In this document: positions 1 through 3,615 of the stretch, one piece after another | Position numbering within the stretch: position 1 is the stretch's first letter | How the letters are laid out: each line of letters begins with the position of its first letter | NCBI GenBank assembly: GCA_022563075.1 | Contig: JADFOC010000234.1 | Span: forward strand, 1 to 5,048 | Length of the DNA stretch: 5,048 bases | Direction: 5' to 3' | Source: Pseudomonadota bacterium | GTDB lineage: Bacteria > Pseudomonadota > Gammaproteobacteria > Pseudomonadales > Pseudohongiellaceae | Made by a program: the position numbers and the translations under genes | Notes under the pieces: model-generated | Databases searched by the model: none | What the model saw: only the letters and a program-made list of their open reading frames with translations | Told to the model about the DNA's origin: nothing

Positions 1-564
1 TCGCTCTAAGCTGAATTGAGTAGCCTGCAGGGTCCTGTAATACATAGCCGAAGCAATTCGTGAAGCAGCAACATTGGCAATTACCTCCAGTAGGTCTTGG
101 TCATGATTTGAGAATCCATTTATGACAGGAGATTCCGAATCTATTACTGCAATAGTTTTCCCTTCGTAGATGACGGGCACGGTTAGCTCGGATAGTCCGG
201 AGAACTGATCGAAGATATATCGTTCATCTGCTTTGGTGTTGGGTACGAACTCCGCGATTCCGGTTAGAGCAACCGTGCCGACGATCCCCGAGCCCACAGG
301 AATTTTAATACGTTTGAATATTTCTCGGCGGCTCGTAGTTTTCACTCCGTAAGCTGCCATCTGTACCATGACATCACCCTCGCGCAAATAGACAACGCAA
401 TCACTAAACCCAAGTATCTTCCCTACGTTGTCGGCAATGGACCAAAGCAGATCATCGAGGTCACCTGCATTGAGCATTGCCACAGCAAACGCATTGAGGA
501 TTTCCAGATTGAATCGATCATCCTCAGTTCTCAGATCGAGTTGTTGTGCAGCCGCCGGATTCAA
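1..564 (-). CDS. GAF-domain sensor protein, N-terminal part (runs off left edge)
   Basis: This reading frame gives 188 residues and continues beyond position 1. Residues about 20-172 form a GAF domain, a small-molecule or protein-binding sensory fold. The signs are a glycine-rich IPVGSGIVGTVA stretch (88-99), a strand pair VPVIYEGKTIAVIDSE (129-144) and a final helix FSNHDQDLLEVIANVAASRI (151-170). There is no signal peptide or membrane segment, so the protein should be cytoplasmic. The start is TTG at 564-562: an in-frame TAA lies immediately before it, and AGAGG sits 9 bases upstream, a good ribosome binding site. A later in-frame ATG (residue 30) would cut into the first helix of the domain. 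In this family such an N-terminal GAF is usually followed by a histidine kinase, ATPase or diguanylate cyclase module, but none can be seen here. It lies on the same strand as the OmpR-type regulator, 511 bases away, so partnership is possible but unproven. Confidence 0.85.
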   Translation of the reverse strand, partial: MNPAAAQQLDLRTEDDRFNLEILNAFAVAMLNAGDLDDLLWSIADNVGKILGFSDCVVYLREGDVMVQMAAYGVKTTSRREIFKRIKIPVGSGIVGTVALTGIAEFVPNTKADERYIFDQFSGLSELTVPVIYEGKTIAVIDSESPVINGFSNHDQDLLEVIANVAASRIASAMYYRTLQATQFSLER

Positions 565-602
565 TTATAATCGCCTCTAGATTTCATTAATTAATACAGT
601 TG

Positions 603-616
603 AGTATTCCAATACT
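603..616. promoter_or_regulatory. 14-bp palindrome upstream of the GAF gene (possible operator)
   Basis: AGTATT and AATACT form a perfect 6-bp inverted repeat around a 2-base centre. It lies about 40 bases upstream of the TTG start of the GAF gene. This symmetry and position fit a dimeric repressor or activator site, but the binding protein is unknown and a chance palindrome of this size is possible. Confidence 0.3.
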
Positions 617-727
617 TTCGCTCACTTGCGTTTAACGGTGATCTGGATTTCGTCTACGTAAAGCTATGGGCGCAAAAACCTGATCCTCTCTTAATTCCCT
701 TGTCTACTCCACAGATCGCCTGATTCC

Positions 728-733
728 AATATA
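728..733 (-). promoter_or_regulatory. Possible -10 box for the GAF gene
   Basis: Read on the minus strand, the hexamer is TATATT. If it is a -10 box, transcription would start near 721 or 720 and the CRP-like site at 754-769 would be centred at about -41, the class II activator position. No good -35 hexamer is present, as expected for an activator-dependent promoter. The leader would be about 157 bases. This is an inference from spacing alone. Confidence 0.3.
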
Positions 734-753
734 CCAGTGCGAATTTTAAAGAC

Positions 754-769
754 TATGAGGTATATCACA
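754..769. promoter_or_regulatory. CRP-like site upstream of the GAF gene
   Basis: TATGA-N6-TCACA matches the CRP core TGTGA-N6-TCACA at 9 of 10 defined bases. The same core recurs at 3486-3501 and, inverted, at 3281-3296. It lies about 190 bases upstream of the GAF start. The likely binder is a CRP/FNR-superfamily protein encoded elsewhere. Confidence 0.5.
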
Positions 770-816
770 ACGTAAGCAAGTTATTGACTACAAAATAATT
801 AGACCCCAGTAAAAAT

Positions 817-832
817 TGTGATATATACGACA
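817..832. promoter_or_regulatory. Second, weaker CRP-like site
   Basis: TGTGA-N6-CGACA has one perfect half-site and one weak one, 8 of 10 defined bases in total. Its centre (824.5) is exactly 63 bp from the centre of the stronger site at 754-769, about six helical turns, so both would face the same side of the DNA. A 10-base arm TATATCACAA at 761-770 is repeated inverted at 816-825. Confidence 0.3.
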
Positions 833-1075
833 TATTCCGATTAGAAAAACCATATTTCAAATACTGAGGGGCGCTTACAACCACTCGGTCTAAGTGGTGA
901 TTGGCGAAAAAATAGCACCCAAGAACGGTACCAAGGAGTGATTCTCGCTCGCTCTGAAACCAGCGCTGCGGCAAACAAGTCTGTGGATTTGTGGTGTATC
1001 GGCAATCTTCGAGGTGATGTCTTTAGAGTATTGGCAGCCTTATGGCAAGCTACTCTCCTTCATGGTATACGAAGG

Positions 1076-1789
1076 CTAGACAACTCTGACAGTAAATTTG
1101 TAACCCACCCCACGCAAGGTTTTTATCAGGCTTGGGCTATGCGGATTTGGTTCAATTTTTTTGCGTAATTTCCCCACCAGCACATCGATGCTTCTATCAT
1201 TAGGCATCCAATCACGGCCCGCCAGGTTGTCCATGATTTGATCTCTAGACATTACCTGATTGGCGTTCTTCACAAATATTTTTAGTAGCTGAAACTCATG
1301 GTTGGTCAATGCCATTTCCTCACCATTTTCTGATTTCAACTCATGGGCAGTCAAATCAAGTGTCCAACCGGCAAACTCAACTATTCCTGGATCATCGCTA
1401 GCATGGACGGGGGAGCTATCCATCACCCGACGTAATACACTGCGAACATGGGCAAGTAACGCCCTTTCGTCAACTGGCTTAGTCAGGTAGCCATCCGCAC
1501 CACCTTCCAGCCCAACGATTTCGTCAATTTTGTCCCCGCTCCCAGTAAGGATTATGATACCCACTCTGGAATCCTGTCTCAGATTCCTCGCCAGGTCGAG
1601 ACCGTGTTCACCCGGTAGCTGCAAATCCAAAATGACCAGGTCTGGCTCACTCGCTTGCATTGCATGCCGCATTTCAGCGCCGTCAGTAGCAATTAAAACT
1701 TGATAGCCTGCAGCACCAAGATAGCGGCTCAATACCCTGCAAATCCTGGGGTCATCGTCGACCACCAGAATTGTTGGATGCTGATTCAT
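1076..1789 (-). CDS. OmpR/PhoB-family response regulator
   Basis: A complete 237-residue two-component response regulator, the normal length for the OmpR/PhoB family. The receiver domain (about 5-120) has the acidic pair D11-D12, phosphoacceptor D55 in LVILDLQLP, T82 and the K104-P105 pair, so every residue for phosphorylation by a histidine kinase is present. The winged-helix DNA-binding domain (about 135-235) shows LTNHEFQLLKIF (161-172), the recognition-helix region RSIDVLVGKLRKKIE (199-213) and the closing wing IKTLRGVGYKF (222-232). It should bind tandem direct repeats as a dimer when phosphorylated. The ATG at 1789 has only a weak AAGGG about 11 bases upstream. The subfamily resembles TorR/OmpR-like regulators, but no specific orthologue can be assigned. 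It is divergent from the AhpD-like/receiver gene and shares a promoter region with it, where 10-bp-spaced repeats suggest autoregulation. No kinase for it is visible. Confidence 0.95.
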   Translation of the reverse strand: MNQHPTILVVDDDPRICRVLSRYLGAAGYQVLIATDGAEMRHAMQASEPDLVILDLQLPGEHGLDLARNLRQDSRVGIIILTGSGDKIDEIVGLEGGADGYLTKPVDERALLAHVRSVLRRVMDSSPVHASDDPGIVEFAGWTLDLTAHELKSENGEEMALTNHEFQLLKIFVKNANQVMSRDQIMDNLAGRDWMPNDRSIDVLVGKLRKKIEPNPHSPSLIKTLRGVGYKFTVRVV

Positions 1790-1859
1790 TCTGTCTGATA
1801 CCCTTTTTGATTCATTCTATAAATATTCGCGATTATCCAGGACTCCATTGTTGAATGCT

Positions 1860-1889
1860 ACTTTAGAGGAAGCCAATGCTCCCTGCCAA
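1860..1889 (-). promoter_or_regulatory. Possible sigma-70 promoter of the OmpR-family gene
   Basis: On the minus strand TTGGCA (1889-1884, five of six consensus bases) is followed after 18 bases by TAAAGT (1865-1860, four of six). Transcription would begin near 1853 and leave a leader of roughly 64 bases. The 10-bp-spaced repeats at 1903-1927 lie directly upstream of the -35 box, where an OmpR-type activator would act. Confidence 0.35.
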
Positions 1890-1902
1890 GATTGCTGGAG
1901 CG

Positions 1903-1949
1903 TTTACAATTGATTACAAAACTTTACGTTGCTCGAATCACTAGTTTAC
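1903..1949. promoter_or_regulatory. 10-bp-spaced TTTAC repeats, candidate response-regulator binding site
   Basis: TTTAC at 1903, ATTAC at 1913 and TTTAC at 1923 lie exactly 10 bp apart in the same orientation, with a further TTTAC at 1945. OmpR/PhoB-family dimers bind direct repeats spaced by about one helical turn, and OmpR sites themselves contain TTAC-like half-sites. The element lies between the divergent promoter candidates of the OmpR-family gene and the AhpD-like/receiver gene, so the encoded regulator could control both. This is inferred from spacing and position. Confidence 0.45.
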
Positions 1950-1959
1950 ATAACCGCCC

Positions 1960-1965
1960 TATAGT
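1960..1965 (+). promoter_or_regulatory. Possible -10 box for the AhpD-like/receiver gene
   Basis: TATAGT matches five of six -10 consensus bases. No acceptable -35 lies 16-18 bases upstream. With the TTTAC repeats upstream, this fits a promoter that depends on a response regulator. Transcription would start near 1972. Confidence 0.3.
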
Positions 1966-2009
1966 AACCAATAGCAATCAAACCACACCTATTCCTCTGC
2001 CAGACTAAT

Positions 2010-2013
2010 GGAG
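2010..2013 (+). promoter_or_regulatory. Ribosome binding site that decides the start of the AhpD-like/receiver gene
   Basis: GGAG lies 9 bases before the ATG at 2023. The upstream in-frame ATG at 2008 overlaps this motif and has no Shine-Dalgarno sequence of its own, so 2023 is the better start. Confidence 0.55.
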
Positions 2014-2022
2014 CTGATAAAA

Positions 2023-3036
2023 ATGAATATCTTTCATCTGCCAAACCACGCAAAAACACTGGAGAAAGAACTTACGGCCATTCTAATTGATGACAGCAAT
2101 TTGGACTTGTCGAAGGAGCAGCTATTTGGTATTGCACTCGCTTCAGCACATGCAACAAATGACAATGCCATGATCAAGGATCTAGTCAATTATGCACGCG
2201 AACATATCAATGTTTCAACGATTACTCTCTCAAAGTACGCTGCATCGTTGGCAGAATTGAATTCCGGTTGCAAAAAACAGGAATTGCTCAAAACGGGCTT
2301 CAGATCTACTTCTCCTGTGCAAGCCAACACGGAAGCAGAAAAATCTAAATTGGGCTCAGATATTTACCCTACAGCTCCTGAGCGGAAGATCAAACAACAC
2401 TCTTGCGAACTAACTCTACCTGAGGATGCGAGTTCTCCTCTATTAGAATCGAAACAGGCTTTGGACTATGATACGGACCTGTTTCTATTGGCGGCAATGT
2501 ACATAAATGACAGGGAGGCCTGCATAAAAATCAGTGCCGAATGTATTTGTGGACTTGTTATCAATAAAAGAATTCTGATGACGATCGTACGAATATCAGC
2601 CCTTATTGAAGGCATCTCTGCTCAATTAGATTATGTTAATAAGAAGGTTCATAAAGTACTCTTGATTGATGACGATGCACGAATAACAAGAAGAGTAAAA
2701 CTCTCACTGGAAAGAAATACCAGTTTCACGGTTAGAACAGAGAATTGTAGTCTGAATGCCATGAATGCTGTCCGTGATTTTTCTCCAGATCTAATACTGC
2801 TTGACCTGTATATGCCTGGAAAGAACGGTGACGACATTCTCAAGAGTCTTAATGCAGACCCCAAACTCAGCGATATAAAAGTCATGTTCCTTACTTCGCT
2901 GTTGACCAAGGAAGAAGCCGGCGAACGCGGCAAAATGATTAACGGTAATCTGTTTATGGCAAAACCCACCGAGGACAATATTTTGATAGAGACAATACAA
3001 GAACAGTTAACCAGCCCTGAACTATTGGCAGTTTGA
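2023..3036 (+). CDS. AhpD-like domain fused to a response-regulator receiver domain
   Basis: Taken from ATG 2023, the protein has 337 residues (342 from ATG 2008). Residues about 1-203 resemble AhpD, the alkylhydroperoxidase/carboxymuconolactone-decarboxylase-like fold. The segment QLFGIALASAHATND (33-47) matches the AhpD N-terminal half, and about 142-203 aligns without gaps to its catalytic half. The AhpD active site is degenerate: compared with mycobacterial AhpD as I recall it, E118 becomes D152, C130 becomes R164, H132 becomes A166 and H137 becomes S171, while C133 is kept as C167. Two further cysteines follow (C174, C176). A polar, probably disordered insert of some 50 residues separates the halves. 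The receiver domain (about 209-330) is complete: D216-D217, phosphoacceptor D261, T291 and K314-P315. No DNA-binding domain follows. Peroxidase activity is unlikely; a redox- or ligand-tuned phosphorelay partner is an inference. It is divergent from the OmpR-family gene. Confidence 0.88.
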   Translation: MNIFHLPNHAKTLEKELTAILIDDSNLDLSKEQLFGIALASAHATNDNAMIKDLVNYAREHINVSTITLSKYAASLAELNSGCKKQELLKTGFRSTSPVQANTEAEKSKLGSDIYPTAPERKIKQHSCELTLPEDASSPLLESKQALDYDTDLFLLAAMYINDREACIKISAECICGLVINKRILMTIVRISALIEGISAQLDYVNKKVHKVLLIDDDARITRRVKLSLERNTSFTVRTENCSLNAMNAVRDFSPDLILLDLYMPGKNGDDILKSLNADPKLSDIKVMFLTSLLTKEEAGERGKMINGNLFMAKPTEDNILIETIQEQLTSPELLAV

Positions 3037-3280
3037 GATGGAAGATCATCAGATCTAGAGTATCGCCAAAAATCAAAAGAGCCAAGTAAACTCAGTCAGT
3101 AAAAATAACAAAATAAAACAATCCACATGAGTTGTGATATTTTTTATACCGCAAAGAACCGCTTGGAAAGTGATGAATTTTGGCTTAGGGTCTTTTTGCT
3201 AAACTGTGTTCGTGGATATTCAAGATAAACTGGAAAGGGGTATTCTCTAAGAAGCCCCGTCGCTGTAAACGAATTCTCTA

Positions 3281-3296
3281 TGTGAGTTGAGTCATA
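3281..3296. promoter_or_regulatory. CRP-like site, inverted copy
   Basis: TGTGA-N6-TCATA reads TATGA-N6-TCACA on the minus strand, the same core as at 754-769 and 3486-3501, and matches 9 of 10 defined CRP bases. It overlaps a possible -35 hexamer and an AGTCAT/ATGACT inverted repeat (3290-3308). Confidence 0.45.
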
Positions 3297-3316
3297 TGAT
3301 GCATGACTGCTATACA
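3287..3316 (+). promoter_or_regulatory. Possible sigma-70 promoter with extended -10
   Basis: TTGAGT (3287-3292) is followed after 18 bases by TATACA (3311-3316), preceded by TGC as in extended -10 promoters. The CRP-like site at 3281-3296 covers the -35 region, so a bound regulator there could block polymerase rather than help it. If active, it would give a leader of about 290 bases to the sigma-54 activator gene. Confidence 0.25.
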
Positions 3317-3376
3317 ATTTGAGTGGGCAAATGAAATAAACTCCGCAGCACCACCACTTGCCCCGACAACAGCTCG

Positions 3377-3407
3377 ACTAATTAGTTCAATAATGCTTTT
3401 GCGCAAA
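3377..3407. repeat. Pair of 10-bp palindromes two helical turns apart
   Basis: ACTAATTAGT (3377-3386) and TTTGCGCAAA (3398-3407) are each perfect palindromes, and their centres are 21 bp apart. A third partial copy of the first, AATTAGT, occurs at 3435-3441. The spacing would place two bound dimers on one DNA face, but the sequences differ and the role is unknown. Confidence 0.3.
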
Positions 3408-3485
3408 CACGAATATCCAGCATCATCATACAAAAATTAGTTGACTCGTTTTTTTTAGGAATTGTTGTGTTCTTTATCGCAAGAC

Positions 3486-3501
3486 TATGAGGTTCTTCAC
3501 A
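3486..3501 (+). promoter_or_regulatory. CRP-like site upstream of the sigma-54 activator gene
   Basis: TATGA-N6-TCACA matches 9 of 10 defined CRP bases and sits 115 bases before the ATG at 3616. The surrounding bases also match the copy at 754-769 (20 of 23 positions). Its centre is 3493.5, which is -41.5 from a start near 3535 predicted from TAGAAT at 3523-3528, the textbook class II activator position. A perfect TATAAT at 3506-3511 offers an alternative promoter, and the site would then overlap its -35 region and repress. Confidence 0.5.
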
Positions 3502-3505
3502 ACAC

Positions 3506-3528
3506 TATAATATTTTTTGGAATAGAAT
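3506..3528 (+). promoter_or_regulatory. Candidate -10 boxes for the sigma-54 activator gene
   Basis: TATAAT at 3506-3511 is a perfect -10 hexamer, and TAGAAT at 3523-3528 matches five of six bases. Neither has a good -35 hexamer at 16-18 bases. The second is placed correctly for class II activation from the CRP-like site at 3486-3501. Leaders would be about 98 or 81 bases. Confidence 0.4.
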
Positions 3529-3604
3529 AGTGAACATCTAGTCAATAAATGGATGTGCGGTCCATGTTTAGACTTAGAAAACAAAACACATAGAGCATAC
3601 AAAA

Positions 3605-3608
3605 GGAG
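3605..3608 (+). promoter_or_regulatory. Strong ribosome binding site of the sigma-54 activator gene
   Basis: GGAG within AAAAGGAGAGG lies 7 bases before ATG 3616. It is the strongest Shine-Dalgarno sequence in the window and fixes this start. Confidence 0.85.
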
Positions 3609-3615
3609 AGGCCTT

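Larger units (their letters stand above)
565..1075. other. 511-base gap without a supported gene
   Basis: This stretch separates two minus-strand genes. It holds the GAF gene leader, a 14-bp palindrome (603-616), two CRP-like sites (754-769 and 817-832) and a 6-bp inverted repeat with a 7-base loop (880-885 and 893-898). No T-tract hairpin that would serve as a terminator for the response regulator is visible below 1076. Short open frames exist on both strands (minus 974-765, and plus about 845-1168), but they lack ribosome binding sites and recognisable domains, so they are not called as genes. The length is more than a simple promoter needs, and a decayed gene or an unrecognised small RNA cannot be excluded. 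Confidence 0.6.
3037..3615. other. 579-base gap without a supported gene, promoter-rich
   Basis: No gene is supported here. The stretch holds CRP-like sites at 3281-3296 and 3486-3501 and a weak one at 3133-3148 (TGTGA-N6-TTATA). It also has two perfect 10-bp palindromes (3377-3386 and 3398-3407), an 8-base T tract (3449-3456), promoter-like hexamers and the ribosome binding site of the sigma-54 activator gene. No convincing terminator follows the stop at 3036: the nearby AGATC/GATCT hairpin (3043-3056) has only five base pairs and no T tract. No sigma-54 promoter (TGGC-N7-TTGC spacing) was found. Confidence 0.6.

Noticed and set aside
880..898. ACCACT/AGTGGT inverted repeat as a terminator
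   Set aside because: The stem has six pairs and no T tract follows on either strand; at most it is a small hairpin or binding site.
765..974. Minus-strand 69-codon frame opening with TTG
   Set aside because: There is no ribosome binding site and no recognisable domain, and the frame covers the CRP-like repeats. It is most likely chance.
1057..1075. Hairpin CCTTC/GAAGG just after the OmpR-family stop codon as a terminator
   Set aside because: The stem is only five base pairs with a nine-base loop, and no T tract follows on the minus strand.
845..1168. Plus-strand open frame of about 107 codons, including a possible GTG at 938
   Set aside because: AAGGAG directly abuts the GTG, leaving no spacing for a ribosome binding site. 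The frame overlaps the antisense end of the OmpR-family gene and resembles no family I recognise. A decayed gene remnant cannot be fully excluded.
3190..3209. Sigma-54 promoter-like TGGC followed by TTGC before the sigma-54 activator gene
   Set aside because: The second element begins 15 bases after the first, instead of 11, so the -24/-12 spacing is wrong.
3127..3228. Plus-strand 33-residue frame in the gap before the sigma-54 activator gene
   Set aside because: It has no Shine-Dalgarno sequence, the composition is not protein-like, and a weak CRP-like site overlaps its start.
3323..3456. Possible small RNA from the extended -10 promoter at 3287-3316 to the T8 tract at 3449-3456
   Set aside because: No GC-rich stem precedes the T tract; the only pairing arms (ACTAATT/AATTAGT) are AT-rich, distant and bulged. 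Transcript data would be needed to call it.
3549..3593. 14-codon leader frame upstream of the sigma-54 activator gene
   Set aside because: It lacks a ribosome binding site and any run of regulatory codons that would suggest attenuation.
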